Shown here: positions 33,852-49,183 of the stretch, in pieces
Numbering within the stretch: the first letter of the stretch is position 1
Layout of the letters: each line of letters opens with the position of its first letter
DNA from: Daphnia carinata
Lineage: Eukaryota > Arthropoda > Branchiopoda > Diplostraca > Daphniidae
Reading direction: 5' to 3'
NCBI RefSeq assembly: GCF_022539665.2
Contig: NC_081339.1
Span: 2,721,017-2,785,016 of the forward strand
Length of the DNA stretch: 64,000 nucleotides
Notes under the pieces: model-generated
What the model was told of the DNA's origin: nothing
Database searches by the model: none
Seen by the model: only the letters and a program-made list of their open reading frames with translations
Position numbers and translations under genes: made by a program

Positions 33852-35600
33852 TCAGGGTAGGCCGAATCTTTTCATAAGTTTATCCTGTTCCGAGAGATCT
33901 TTTCTAACTTTTGTCCTCAAATAAAAGATGGGGCAATCTCGGCTAAATGTGACAAATGATTAGTATTAAGTATGTAAAATGATTATGATATCACTCCAAC
34001 TATTTACTTGGAACAAAGAATCTCTTCGTTGAGATTTCCCTGGCACCGTTGACATTCTGTCCATAAACGATTAAACTTCTATTCGAGAGCATAAAATTGG
34101 CCAATTTCCCTCTGGTAGAACTCCGATTCTTTCGGCTTGCAAAATCTGTTTAATTGGAACAGTAATTTTAACAAACATCGCCGAGTTAGGCAGAAATTAG
34201 ACTTACTTGCATACAGCACTATCGTCTGGAAGGACGGTTTTGCACAAGACACAGGTGGATTTGCGTGTGGTAAAGCTAGCCAATCCACCAATTGTTGAAG
34301 TAACGACTGAAGGCGTCCGGGTATGGTAACCATCTACAATACGGAATACAAACGGTTCAATTATGTCAAGCAAATAAATGCGATGAGTCCGTGTTTACGT
34401 AGCAACAATGATTCCGCTTTAGATCCAAGTATGGGTTCAAAAATCCAAACAAGGGGTTTTGAAAGCTGATTTTCCAAATAGTATTGGGCATCAATAGGTA
34501 CGCTGTGTTCCAGGACAAAATCGGGTCTGCCGCCTAAAGAAGACGTATGAAAACTTAATAGTTCATCAGAAATTTGAAATCCAAAGACGAACCTTGAAGT
34601 AGTCTGGTGTATTTTAGCAGCTGCGATAATGATGTACGGAAATCGGTCCCCTAAGTTTGGGGTTGTACCAGCATCTCGCTTACGCATCTTGTGAGCTAGT
34701 TCCACACGTGCCTGTTTGCTGGCGGAGTCTTTATCTGTTTTAGTCAGCTCCTTTTTTTATAAAAGAAGACAAACGGATAAAATCACAGTATTCCAAAACA
34801 TAGTTATGCTCTACCTTGGTAATCACCAGAAGTGTGATATCGACTTTGTTGCACAGCAAGTCGGAAATTGTTTGTCTGGCGTATTCTAAGGCTCCATCCG
34901 GGTCTCTAAGAGAAAATATCAAACCCTCAAACTTCGAATACTAAAACTGATGACTTTTTCTTTACCGCTCCATCAAAATTTTCTGCAGACAGCTATTGAT
35001 AAGATTGGCAACGAGTTGACAATTATCATGACGAACGGCTTCTATACCCCTACAATCCATTTTGTCAAGCTTTTCAGGTTTGGTCCAATACAATCCTGCA
35101 TACCTGTGAAGACAGAAACAGTCAGTAAAACTGGTATCTCATCTAACAAGTCTTTATAAATCAGAACCGTAATTACCTCTTTTTGTTGATCAATAAATAG
35201 GGGTAACAGACTTTTCCCAATTCCAAATGAATGGGTTTGACTAATTTTGCCGACACACATGCGGCAGCTTCTCGGCCTAATTCCATGGCTTCGGCCACCG
35301 TGGGTACACCGAATTTCACCATTACGGAATCTGTGTTACCATAGATTACCTGATGTGATGTTAAATTAAAAGAAAATCCATTAGTCAGTACTTCTGCAAA
35401 TAATTATTCACAATCCTGGGATATTACTTTGGCGTCATGGGCAGAGCCATTCTCGACGCAAAATTTAGACTCCACATCCTCTATTGTTTTCTCAATCATA
35501 GTTCTGCCGAAAGCCGTCACACTTTGCGAAATTTCCAGACAAGGCAATTTTCCGACTTGGGCGCCAGTGAAACCGTTAACATACAAACACGACGGATTCC
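33852..35600 (-). pseudogene. POLD1: DNA polymerase delta catalytic subunit, C-terminal pseudogene with introns
   Basis: Carries the last third of POLD1 in order, with introns retained: 35428-35600 ([20 protein letters not shown]), 35177-35349 (motif C region to PYLLINKKR), 34966-35103 (GLYWTKPEKLDKMDC), the exon near 34922 ([19 protein letters not shown]), the block around 34700 ([25 protein letters not shown]), then [19 protein letters not shown], the zinc/iron-sulfur Cys motifs and the C-terminal end near 33852. Lesions: catalytic motif C reads YGNTDS instead of YGDTDS; a TAG follows FYALE in the inter-Cys linker; a one-base insertion shifts the last exon. No N-terminal polymerase or exonuclease domain is present. 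Exon borders remain good, so this is a DNA-level partial duplication, not a retrocopy. Confidence 0.85.
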
Positions 35601-35664
35601 CTACAGAGAAACAAATAGCATTACATCAGTCAAATCCCATACTTAAAACCCATCGAGAACATAC

Positions 35665-36718
35665 TTTCGGTGGCATCGTTAGATGGTTGACAATTTTTTC
35701 AATATCCGGACCGAAACCCATAAAGCATCCGATCAGCTTCGTCCAAAATTAAAAACCTGGCCGTCGACAAGTAAAATACTCCACGGTCGAGAAAATCCTT
35801 GAGTCGCCCCGCGGTCGCGACAAGAGCATTGCACCCAGCTTGAAGATTTGACCGCTGATGGCTCGTGACAGTTCCTTCATATATAATGGCAGATTTTAAA
35901 ACCGAATTGTAGGAGAATTTATACGACCCGCGGTGAATTTGAATCGAAAATTCACGAGTGAGTGCGACAATTACAACTTCTGGCTTTTGACCCATGGCGG
36001 GGACGCACCAGCAACACCTTGTTCTAACAATATGTTCATAACTGGTACCAAGTACGCCGCCTATATGAAGAAATGTGAAATTTTAGATGACTTAATCAAC
36101 GCATGTCACGAACGGTTTGTTGAGTATCTTAGATGCAATTGGACCTTTTAGCAGTCGCAATCACCGACGTGCCCACTCAAAATTACTTTTACCTCAACTT
36201 ACCCAGTTCATACCGACCCATTCGAATCAAGTTAGTACGAAGGCATCAAGGTTTCAAAATTACACAGCGTTAATTAATTGGATTACCGTTTTGCCGGAGC
36301 CCGTGATAGCACAAGCACTCAAATCTCTTTTGACAAGAATAACTGCAACTGAAGCTTTCTGTACAGGTGTTGGTTTTATGTAGCCAGAATTCTTAATGTT
36401 TTGAAGTAGTAGTGGGCGCAGGCCGGCTTCTTCGAGTGATGTTATGTATTGAGGTACATCTTTTCCTGTAGCCTAAAGCAAACCCAATAGATATTATCAA
36501 ATCATAAGATACTGTTTCGAAGAATGGCTTACCTGGATTCGATGGAGAACGACTTTATCAAAATTGTTAAAGCGTTCCCAACAGACGATCCCACTTAAAC
36601 AGTTCCTTTTCATCGCATGTCACAGCTTCCGGAATGTATTGTTCACGCAGCTTTCCGTTTTTCGGCAATTCACGAATAGATTCGTACAGCCTTTCGAGGT
36701 GTGGCCAACTTCACGACA
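35665..36718 (-). pseudogene. vasa: vasa/DDX4-like DEAD-box helicase, broken partial copy
   Basis: Minus-strand exons 36533-36718, 36287-36472 and 35665-36060. In order: a CCHC zinc-knuckle remnant (CREVGHTSKGC), KLREQYIPEAVTCDEKELF, TGKDVPQYITSLEEAGLRPL, Q motif region GYIKPTPVQKA, motif I ACAITGSGKT (family AQTGSGKT), PVMNILLEQGVAGA, motif Ia altered to ALTREFSIQI, Ib altered to ATAGRL, and an intact LDEADRML. Frame breaks lie near 36680, 36570, 35990 and 35715. It stops after motif II (HLTMPPK), so the second RecA domain is missing. The final donor GTATGT faces the first POLD1-like exon across a 64-nt intron. Introns are retained. Confidence 0.8.
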
Positions 36719-37540
36719 CTAGGGGGTAAGACAATGAACACTGAAACATAAAATATTTTTTGTGGAGATACAATTGATGTTTCCATTGTAACACTTGCTG
36801 CCACCAATGACCCCTCCTTGTGGAAAATCCCTTGCTACATGGCCCACTTCTTGGTTGGAAATGAATACTAAACTTTAATAAAAGAAAACTAGATACAAGT
36901 CTCATATTAACCTTATGACACCTACATGCTCGACTCCCACCTTCTCCTTGTGGGCTTTTCATGAAAAAATGTCCTTTTCCAAACTGTTTAATAACTATGG
37001 ATTAGCCAGACTAGAATGTCCTAACCCGAATAGTATTTTTATTTTTCTTACCTCATGGCAAGTACGACTTCCACCACCTAATCTTTCGAAGACAACAATA
37101 TTTGTCCAACTCAAAATTATTCAAACATTAGTATCAGCTATTAATTATTATCTATTAGCGTAACTTGAAAAGCGTTCGAAAATGAGTAAATTAAACGCCA
37201 AAAATCGTCAAAGCCACGAGGTCAAGGAGAAAAATCGAACGAAGAATGCAGACTGCACGCGCTAAGCCAATCTAGAAATATGCCTGAAAAAAACTGCCCG
37301 ATGAGCCACGGTTTAAGGCGCCTCTTGTGGACGCAAAGGTCATTACGAGAAACTTTATCCGTCACAAATTAAATGTTTTTAAACAAATTTAAAGTAATCA
37401 TCCAAATCAAGATTTGACTTTTAAAAAAAGAAAAAAGCGTAATACTTGGGGGAACACACTCTAATTTCTTGCTCCTTTCCCTTCCCCAGTTTATTCCAAA
37501 ATGGAGTATGATGATTTTTCGTTAACTAAATTAATTAGAA
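36719..37540. other. AT-rich spacer
   Basis: No gene or repeat supported. Confidence 0.35.
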
Positions 37541-37917
37541 ATATGACCGGTAGATGGCAATAGCAGTAAAACAGAAAAAAGGCCAATAATTTTTATTTTG
37601 GGTAAAACGGATTGCCATAAAACTCACCGGTATTGGTTGAATATCTCAGCATGTACTCAAAATTGAATGCTGATTCCGAGAAAATTGCTATTTTTTTCAT
37701 TAAGGTAATAGTTTTTGCAATACACCGAGTATTTGACGCAATGCTAGCGCGCTAGTACCGTACAGCGCTAGCGTGGTGCACTAGAAATATTCGGTATATT
37801 TCCAAAATGATTGACGTAATGAAAAAATTTTAAAGCCCGATTAAATAAGCCCGACTTTTCTTATTTTTAAGTCGGGCTTATTTCGTCGGGCTTAAGGCAG
37901 GGCACGAGTATAGAGAG
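37541..37917 (-). repeat. Second copy of the 25.7-26.5 kb repeat family, inverted
   Basis: Contains, in inverted order, the blocks seen at 25668-25800 and 26345-26440. At 37841-37907 a short foldback remains: AAGCCCGATTAAATAAGCCC pairs with GGGCTTATTTCGTCGGGCTT, two mismatches, 11-nt loop. This is a collapsed version of the long foldback at 25955-26330. Confidence 0.65.
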
Positions 37918-38698
37918 TCTATCAAATGTCAATTTAGTGAAATCGAGAGGAAAGAAACCAGAACAGTAACGTGTCTGCCTTACAACTCGATAGTTCGTGG
38001 ACCTATTCCAGATAAGTATCCCGAATTGTGTGAGTAACCATTATCGAACTGTTTAACCAAAACAGAATAGAAACTGAAGTAAGAAATGAAAGGCAAATAT
38101 TTTGAAAACCGTCAGAATGAAATACAATGTTATTGACACTGTTATCTAAATTCATTTTCTACCTTTCCGTTTCCGTTCTACCAATCATTGCATAATGACG
38201 TCTTAATACTCATCAAGGGCGCGTTTATTGCTATTTAACAAGCAAACAACCTGTACAAATTGTCCTTAAAACAGTTCTCTTCACACGGCCCCAGTCCCTG
38301 TACACCGAGTTTTGATCTTTCCTGCAGAAGGAGCACTGTCGCTGGCACACAGACTGGCGCAGGTGAGATAACATTAGGGAAACCTGTAACTTTAGAAATG
38401 TCCCATCTTTGGTCAACAAACGCTAAAGTGTTGTAAAACAACGGCAACAGAAAATGTACGGTATCACGAAGAACAATGAGATTTCTGAGAGCAAAGAACA
38501 AAATACAACGTTAGAATACAAGTGATCAGTTGACGGGGCGTTACAATTACGTCGTCGCTTGGAATGAAAAGTTTCTGACAAAATACGGGGCAAAACAGAT
38601 GGAACACAAACAATTCTACTCAAATCGTCGGATGAAACGCGACGACGGATATACTTTTACAACAAAATTATATAATTTCTCTCGATTGGAACTACCTT
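37918..38698. other. Region 3' of Graf
   Basis: Probably Graf 3' UTR and spacer. Open frames at 38231-38733 on both strands show no family similarity. Confidence 0.4.
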
Positions 38699-41600
38699 TC
38701 ACGGCAGAAATTCCACGTAGTTTTCTGGAATAAGACCTGCACGCCCATTTAACACCCCCTCTAGCCAGCCAGGTTCTCTGGATGGCCGTACTGTCAATGC
38801 AGAATCATTACATTAAGGAAACGTGTTAAATATGCAAATACCGAGTTACTTACCATTGACGATGATCTGATTGGGCTCGAAAGTTAATTCCGTTTCATTC
38901 TCTCCTACGCAGGCATATAGAGTTCTTACTCTTCTACGTTGAACACAACCAAATAATGGGTTACGCAAGAACTCTTGAATTTTTTAAAATTTTGTCTCTG
39001 TTTTACCTTAACTGGTTGGTACTTATTTTGGTAGTATCCGATGCGTCTATATTTGCAACAGATGCCGGCACCAGCTGCAGTTGCGTCGAATTTAAACCTG
39101 TAAAACGTTAAATAGAAGTAAAAAACATTAGGTTTTGAGTGCGACTTTATCCTGTTCTAACACTATTCTTTTGAAATATACCATATGGTGGCTTCGATGC
39201 TGGAGGCTGACCATTGAATGAAACAGTCGAAGAATTCGCTAATACTATTGGAGGTGTCGGTGCTATCGAAGGGAAAGAAGAAAGAGGAGGCAAAGGATCT
39301 CTGGATGAAGATCTTGATGAAGACACTGTAGAACCAGGGGCGGAATCGCTTGAACTTAGACTGGTATTGCTATGAGGTCTTTCTGGGGCTGAAGTATTGG
39401 AACTTAATGGTGGTATCACTCCTAACGGGCGACCAGTCGGTCCACTAGGTAATGCTCCTGCTGAGCCTGGCCGCAAATTCGACCTAATAAAACGCAATAA
39501 TATTTAATGTCAAAATGAAAACACGAAAACAAAAAACAGGAGAACAAAAGAAAAGAATAAACCAATCTCACCTTGATGTCCCAGATGCATGAGGTTGCGT
39601 TTGAACTGCAGGTGGCAACTTGTTGCCTGACCATAATTCAGCTGTAGTAGGACTTGATGGATAGACTACCCGTTGCTGAGGCTGTGTGGCATTCCGGACT
39701 CCAGCACTATTCGAAGTGATCATTTGCCGAGACGGGCCGTCGACGTAGGGAGATGAAGGTGGTGGACTGAGATGGGCTTGAGCAATAGGGGGTATTAGAC
39801 TGTAACTAGTAGCAGGCTGACGGTGAATCAATGAAGTGGGCGTTGGCCCTCCAATGCCGCCACCACCACCACCACCTGTATAAACCTGGGGTGGCGGTTG
39901 ATATGCTGGCGGGGACGGTGGACGCATATTGACCGTTGCTGGATTTTTTATTGGTAATTCTGACGGGTCCGGCTTCGTCTTGAAAATCTATGAAAATCCA
40001 AACAAGACATATAAACTTTGTTCAACACAATAACTGCCGTCGTACCTTATCCGAATTTTCTATCATGATTTCCACTACGACGTTGCAAAATTTTATATCC
40101 ATAATGGCCGCCATCGTTTCTTCTTCTGGTCGTAGTAGCGTCGGTCCAAAACAGACGCCAAGATTGGAAACGGTCATTAAATTCTTGTCTGCTTTTCCAG
40201 CGACACTGTTTCGGAAAGACGTACAAGGACATTAGTTTTTTCGCCCAAGGGCTGCTCCCAATAAAAGAATGCAATTACACACTTTTTGAGATGAGTTATC
40301 ATGATATCCAACATTTTAAAGTGGTTTTCAGGCAGTCGATGAACTAGGGCGTGCACGTCTGCAGTTCGGTGAAGTCGTGATTCCTGCTCTGTAAAACGAA
40401 AGCACAACAACGTAAAATAAAGTAACAAACTCTAATGATAAATAAACATGTTCTGCGGATTAAAAAAAAAAAAAAAAGAAATGCTAGATATCAAGCACTT
40501 ACTTGCAGCCGCAATAAAAGCTGTATGATATCGGAAGGACATGAGCGGCTCGGGCAATTGGCGTAAGTAAGTTTTAATGGCGCTGGTAATAGTTTTGTTT
40601 TCCCATTCGAGCCGGTCCTCCAAGTTCAGTTTTTCAACTTTCCGTCGATCAAGCCCCATAGATAGGAGCTTACTGACTTTGGACGAGACGCCAACCAGCC
40701 GATACAATCCTTGATCTTCCAGACCTTCAAGAAAGAAACACGTTATACGTTTTAGTGAATAGAAAACGTAAGATTCGCGAAAGCTATAATTACCTCGGTT
40801 TTCAATTTCTTTAATGCACGTGCGAATAAAAAGAAAGCCAACCTCATCTAAACAGGTCTCTTCATGTTTGGATGATTTTCCAGGTTGGGCGTAGGTCTGC
40901 AATTTTTTATAGATCGTTTAGTAAAGGAAATTTTTAGTTTTTTTCACAATAAAAAAATATAATGACACAATGCGATTGTTAATTGAAGGAGTTGTTATTT
41001 ACGGTAGGAAACGGGTTTCTTGCAGTGGGTTGAAGTGTTACCGGCTCTTTCCCATCCATCGCGTCAAGCCATAGCCGGCGGTCATCCTCTGACAGCGCCT
41101 GCAGCGTAATAACCATCACCAGTCGATCCTTTGGTGTAATGTCAAAACAGAATCTCTTTTCGATAGAGTCTGACATTCGCCGAGTACAAGACTTGATTTC
41201 CATCGTGTCAGTTGTGGTCTTATGGGTTCAGAAAACCCAAAACGGAATTATTACATGGTCGATGGCCGTGAAGAATAGAAAACAAACTCACAATTTTTCC
41301 AATCGTCTGCGTGTACGGTATCATGGTGAAAATGCGGTTTTCCTTGGTGTACTGGCAATAATGTTTCGACCAAGTCGTCCCAAATGCCTCTGAAGGGAAT
41401 AAAAGAAAACCCACGATTAAAAACAGTCACACCAAAACATGCGACGATAAAATCTACGAGTTGATGTTTACATTATTCAACGAACTAGCGCGTCAAAAAT
41501 GGTTAAAGAAAGCGTTAAAAGAAGGAACGGCTTGTTGACCCACTTACTTTTCTCCATGACGTAGAGATAGCCTTGTCGTGTGTACATTTTGTTCAAACTG

Positions 41601-44476
41601 CCCGGGTCGCACGGCTTCTACAGATGCGGGCGTTGAAATTAGAAAGTCAGTCGCGTCTCGACAAATAGAAAGAACGTGCACGACAGTTTCAACGCACATA
41701 TACTCACAAACCCACCACCATCATCACAGCCGTAACAAAAGCCACTCATTTTTTTTTTTTTTTTTAACACTAACCGATAAATTCTTCAACAAACAACCGA
41801 CGCTTACAGATGACCGAAAGCAACCCCTCCGCCCTCCCACCCAAGTACGCGTTATGTTCAGTATATGAAACACATGGAACATGAAAAGGTCAAGAAACTC
41901 TGGGAACGATCGAACACACGAAAACAAATTTGAAAAAATCGAACGCAAAGCCTTGCATACATTGAGGGGGAAAAAAACCAAGCTATTGCACAGAAGCGTG
42001 TATCGCTTAATCAATCAAGATTTCGAAATGGCCCAGACTGCAAGTCTACATGTAAATAACGAACGCACATAATGCAATACTGAATAACCATTAAAGCTTT
42101 TTTTTTAACGTCCCATGACTCGACCAATTTTATGGGTTTACCCTATTTGCTTTCCCGAATGGATATGTAAATAACCAGCAGTTTTCTTTAACGTTTACAA
42201 CTGTTTTTTTTTTTCAAGAAATAAACGAAAAAGCCTTTTAAGAAAGTACACTATTTGTTTAGCTTTTTTGTAAACGAGGGGGTTGGGGGAGGGGGGGTCA
42301 ACGAGTATCGAATCTAAATCCCCAAATATAACCAATAGCGCCATGAACGTAAATTAGAAAGTAAACTTTAGAGACATTGAACAATAACATGTTGCGCACG
42401 GCCACGGCTCGTAGAAGCACAAGCATATGAAACGCCCATCACTGACAGTAGGTGGATCGCTTTGGCAAAGGATGAGATTATTAATTTCTAGACGGCAATG
42501 CTCCATCATTGTCATCATCAAAGGTATTACGTTTATCCTGACCATTCCGTCTCAATCTGAGTTGCCAACTGTCTGCCGTTATCCTTGTAGTGACGCGATG
42601 GATGTAAAATCAAGATTTCTTAACATGCCAGCATGCACACACACAAAAAAGCTAAGCGAGAAGCCATTACCGTCTTACGCACCTCCAGCATCTTGCGCAT
42701 CAGCGACTCGGCTTCTTCCCGGGTCGTGTTAAAGTTTTCCCGCGTCTAAATCGCCAAAACGGATGTACAGATAATCGATAAGATAAGCCAGTTTGCTTTA
42801 GTCTATTTAATCTGAATTTTACCTTTTGGAGGCGCACTTGCAAATCAGTCATGTAGGGTCGAAATTCTTTGGCCACCTCATAGCCCTGATGGTAGAAAGT
42901 TAGCCAGCCATACATAAAGCCTAATAACTGTTGCACACAAAATAAAAAATTAATTAATCACGCCCCATTAAAAGAAAAACGTACTGCATAAAATGTTTTC
43001 AATGATGGCGTACCGTTTCGACAAACTCAAACTTTTTGCGTTCGTGGACTTCTTGTAAGCGGAAGACGTACTCGAGACTGGCCTGGCAAAAGTGGCGCTG
43101 TTCCATCTCCAAAATCGCATCCGCCTAAGGAGATTAGATATCAACACTTTTCAAACTCTCGCCGGGAACATGTAATAATAGATGCAAAGCGAGAAGAAGA
43201 AGAAGAGGGAAACAAATAAGAGACCTCCTGTAGAACGGAATCCTGTTTCTTGGTCGATAGGTTCAAGTGGCGCTCTTGACTCTGGACGAACTTGGCCGTC
43301 TGTTTCTCAAATTTCTTCTTCTCCTCCTGCCGCATTGAACCAAGAAGGAAAAAATTTAATTAATCATCACGTACAGCACACGTCATTTTTTCGTCTCCCA
43401 CCTTGGCGCCGCCGATGTGCTCTTTGCGGAAATTCTCCAACGGCCCGATAAATTGATCCTTGGCTCGTTCCAACTGGGGATGGAAAAAGGGGATTTAAAA
43501 AATTCAAATTCGTAAGGAAATGCCGGGAAAGGCGTTTCGTCATTACCATCCGATCCCGTTCATCTTCGATGGCGTTGATGAGGCGACCAAATTCTTTGAG
43601 CGATCCGGCGATGACGATCTCGTCGTCCGTCTGGCTGTTACCGATGCATTCGAACTGGAAACTCATCAAACTTGTGGCCAAACTGCGCTGCGCCCTTGAC
43701 AACGCTATTTATCGTGAGATTAAGAATAAACAGTTGAAAGCTAGATCATTACAACTCCCGTGTAGAAAAACCAATATTTGGATCGCCACATTTAATTTCT
43801 TTCCCGAAAAATCTACACCTGCAATGGCCGCACGTCCGGCCGTGCGTGGCTGACCGCATCAGTTGCGTTAGAAAGACCCCCGTCTAAGGCGTTTTGTGGT
43901 CGGCGCACACCGTTACGGGTCCCGAACGGACAGACGGTAACGAGAATAACGACAGGAAATTTCAGAAATAGCCTAGAGGAATCAAACGACCTGTGTTGTC
44001 TCAGATCTGCCCGATTCTTAAAAAAAGAAAAGAAAAAAAAAACCTATCCTGTCCTCTTGTAGACACATTATTAACCGTATTTACAGAAGCTTTCACAAAA
44101 CAAAAAGGAGAAAGTTATATATCAAGTTTTGGCCCACGTTCTGCTAACATCCAATTGAAACACTGCCCTCCAATACCACAGGTCCTTATATGAACAACAG
44201 CTGATTAAATTTAATAACTTATCTGTGAAACACACTGCAAAGGTCCAAACTGATACAACAATACAGATAAGTATGGAAAAGGTAAAAGGATTGTAGAGTC
44301 AGACGGGGATGGGCCATCTTACCTCTTGCAGCATTGACGAGGTCCTTAACTTCCTTAATTAGCACTTTAATAGCAAGACTGGTTTTCTCCAACTCTTTTT
44401 CGTGGCCTTGGAGATTTTCCCTGAAGTATGGACTGTCTGTTAGGCACTCAGTAAACTCCAATGGAAGGAGCCCCAT
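38699..44476 (-). CDS. Graf: Graf: BAR-PH-RhoGAP-SH3 GTPase-activating protein
   Basis: ARHGAP26/GRAF family; the BAR-PH part senses membrane in clathrin-independent endocytosis and the GAP inactivates Rho-family GTPases. 19 coding exons, 906 aa, phases consistent: 44323-44476, 43547-43704, 43402-43473, 43225-43326, 43014-43124, 42823-42927, 42683-42745, 41548-41617, 41292-41389, 41003-41218, 40794-40896, 40503-40724, 40283-40388, 40046-40205, 39572-39987, 39182-39483, 39007-39097, 38854-38933, 38699-38790. Start [20 protein letters not shown] matches the family. BAR exons include [17 protein letters not shown] has [17 protein letters not shown]; RhoGAP keeps the Arg finger in [10 protein letters not shown] and [14 protein letters not shown] Pro/Ser-rich linker with a Gly run follows, then an SH3 domain ([37 protein letters not shown]) at the very C-terminus. 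Confidence 0.95.
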
Positions 44477-46194
<1,718 letters not shown>

Positions 46195-46246
46195 AATGTG
46201 AAGACTAAGGAAACCTAACGGATCCGTATGTTCCATCTATTAGATC

Positions 46247-46252
46247 AATAAA
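46247..46252 (+). terminator. ZNF330 poly(A) signal AATAAA
   Basis: Canonical AATAAA shortly after the ZNF330 stop codon. Confidence 0.6.
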
Positions 46253-47476
46253 CAATGGACGATTAATGCTTGCTTTTATTCGTCTTTAAGTCTCATCGAT
46301 TTACATGGTATAATTTGTGTGTATTTCTTCATTTCTTTTCCTCAATGTCTGGTATGAAAGGTTATGGATGGGTTTTCTCTATACATTGAACAGTGGATAC
46401 AAACACAGAGGATCATTTTGCCATCGCATCGTTCAGACACGACAGACATAGGAAAGCGAAAGATAAGATGAGAGACTAAGGGCAACGAGGACGCGGATGG
46501 GATTTCGTGTGGTAGAAACTACTTCACGACAGAAGATCCAACGAGCAATAATAATAATAATATTTAAGAAAAAAAAATGAACAGGAGAATAGAACTAAAA
46601 ATGAAAAGATGGGCCCAAGGAATTCTACAGTGGTAAAGGGGGTTCTGGTAGCATTTCTTTTTAGTGCTAATAACATGATTTTTTTTTCCTTCTTCTTCCC
46701 GTATACAAAAACAAACAAAAATCCACAATCAATAATACATAAAAAAGACGAAAATCAAATCTACAGTCGACGTTGGCAACGAGTCACACACACGCACACA
46801 CACTAAATGTATATAAATTTGTCACCGTGCATATATGGGATGATTTGATAAATATACTTTTGTTATTATTATGTCTTCTTTTTTTTTTTTTGTCGACAAA
46901 TAAATTTTGTTTTAACATCAGTTAGTCCTTTTTCTTGGTTAAATCAGATCATCTTTTTTTTTTGTTTTTAAATTCATCATAGTGAAGGGATGTCATCTCG
47001 ACAAAGTCTTGTTCTAACGTAACAATAATGAAAAGAATAATACGACCATAAAAAGGATAGAAATGTCGTCAATATTCTCCGTTTTCTTTTCTCTCTTTGG
47101 TTTGTGAATAAAATTCGAAACCATTTGAAACGAAAAAAGAGAAGAGCTCCAAGTGAACCAAAAAAAAAAAAAAAGAAGACGGCCAACCATACTAAAAATA
47201 AAGAAACCCAATTTGCCAATCTTCTCTTTTAATATCCGTTTCACGGCGAATTTCAGTCTTGGATCGCGAACGAAGCCATTTCGATCAACAAAATAGATCG
47301 TAAAAGACGCTTTTTAGGAGGTCGTTGAAATGAAGAAAAATTCGCAAAAAAAAAAAAAGAAAAAGAAGTAAAAAGTGTACAGAAGATTTGTGTCATGATT
47401 TTGTGTGTGTGTGTTGATGTCATTTGTTTCTTTTCTCATCGTCATTTGGCTGCGCACGTCCACCGTTCCAATTGCT
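46253..47476. other. Convergent 3' region between ZNF330 and Syt7
   Basis: Low-complexity AT-rich DNA with short AC and homopolymer runs, probably containing the long Syt7 3' UTR. No gene supported. Confidence 0.45.
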
Positions 47477-49150
47477 TCACTCGGGTTTCAAACGATGCCA
47501 TTGGACGACGGCCTGACGTGGCTTGGTGATCATGTCTTGCCAGTGTTTGGTCTCGGACGCGCCAGTGCTGTTCTTACCTAAAAATAGAACAAAAACAAAA
47601 CGACATTAATACGTGAGCGTGACCTTACCGTTCAAATTCCGACCATCTCTATATAAGGTAAACAGAATAGAGGGGGGAAAAAAAAATCAGGCAGTCATTA
47701 ACGGATCAATTCCAAGTGCGTGACGAAATGAGATCCGCTCGCAATTTGCTCCTAGTTCTGGCTGGAATTTCCAAAGTTAAAAAAAAAAAAAAAAGGAAAT
47801 CCAGAGCACGGTTCTATTACTATCCAAGAATGGAAGAGGTCACGAGGGTATAGCCAAAGAAAATAAACGAAAGGGGGGGAGAAGAAAAGATGGGCCCAGA
47901 TCGATCCTCTAAGCCTTGAGAGATGAAGTTGATTGATTCACGATCAAGCAAGCACGTACGTATGTTTTTTTTTTATTTTCGCCATACATTTCGGTACGGC
48001 TCTCTTGAAATACCTACACAGCGAAAAACGGGTGGATCGATATTCCCTTGGCGGTTTGATCCATTTACAATGTCGTATGCGAGAAGCTCTTTCACTTCTT
48101 TTCAAGATCAAAAAAAAACCATTGGCGGGGCCCCATGTTCCAGGTGCCTCCTTGCTCTTTGGGGAGGACGAAGGTGGGGTAGCTGTAGTGTTGAATTGAT
48201 CTCGTTTTCCATCGGGATCGATTTGTCTGACGAGGACAGATGAAAGGCGAACGAAAAAGGATGAATTAAAAAAAGAAAATAAAGAGAAAACAGATTGAAA
48301 TAAAAAGAAAAAAAAAACAACTTATCAAAATTTGAAGAATAAAAAAAAAAAAATAGGGGATGGCATAACAGATTGCAAGAATAATCGGATCTATGTGACG
48401 ATTCATCAGTGCTGTTTTCCTATCTGAGAGATATTTTGGAAAAATCCAATAAAAAAAAAAAAAAAGAAATGAAGAAAACGAAAACCTTCGGTTCGCCGTT
48501 TCATTCCCATTAATTCGCTATTAGGAATGACAATAGGGAATGGCATGCAATGCGCATGGACAAAGTGTTTCACTCGTACGGATGGGTCCTTTCCATCATC
48601 GGCGAGAGTTCTTTATACCCGCCGCTGAGTTCACGTTCGGCATTCCACTGAATCAATTCAGCATCAACATCTGTTGATTCGAGATATTCAAACAAATGTT
48701 TTTGGACTTTCACTTGTTTCGTCATAATGAAGAGATAACCAAGAAAAGGAGCACAACCGAAATAAAATGAAACGCAACAACAACTGGTTTTTTTTGTTTT
48801 TGCGATTTTAAAGTCTTCTAGGATGACAACCAAACATTTCGAGAAATCGTAGTGCGCATTTATGATTTCAACTTTTCCAGGAATCCGGTTTTTTCTTTCT
48901 TTTTTTTTTGCAAACGGACCTGGAAAATGTATATCAATAGTCGCCTGAAGCCTCAAGGATTTAATCTCATTCCATTGAAATGGTGTCATTGCAAGTTCCA
49001 AAAACAAAAAAAAAAACTCGTTGCTATTTGAATGCAATCGACTGACGCCGCTCAACTGCCCAATTTTTTTTTTTTTTAAATGATCAGAGCCCACATCAAC
49101 GACACAAGTTATGGAGTGAAAGTTGGGTACAAAAGATCAGGTTTCCATTC

Positions 49151-49183
<33 letters not shown>

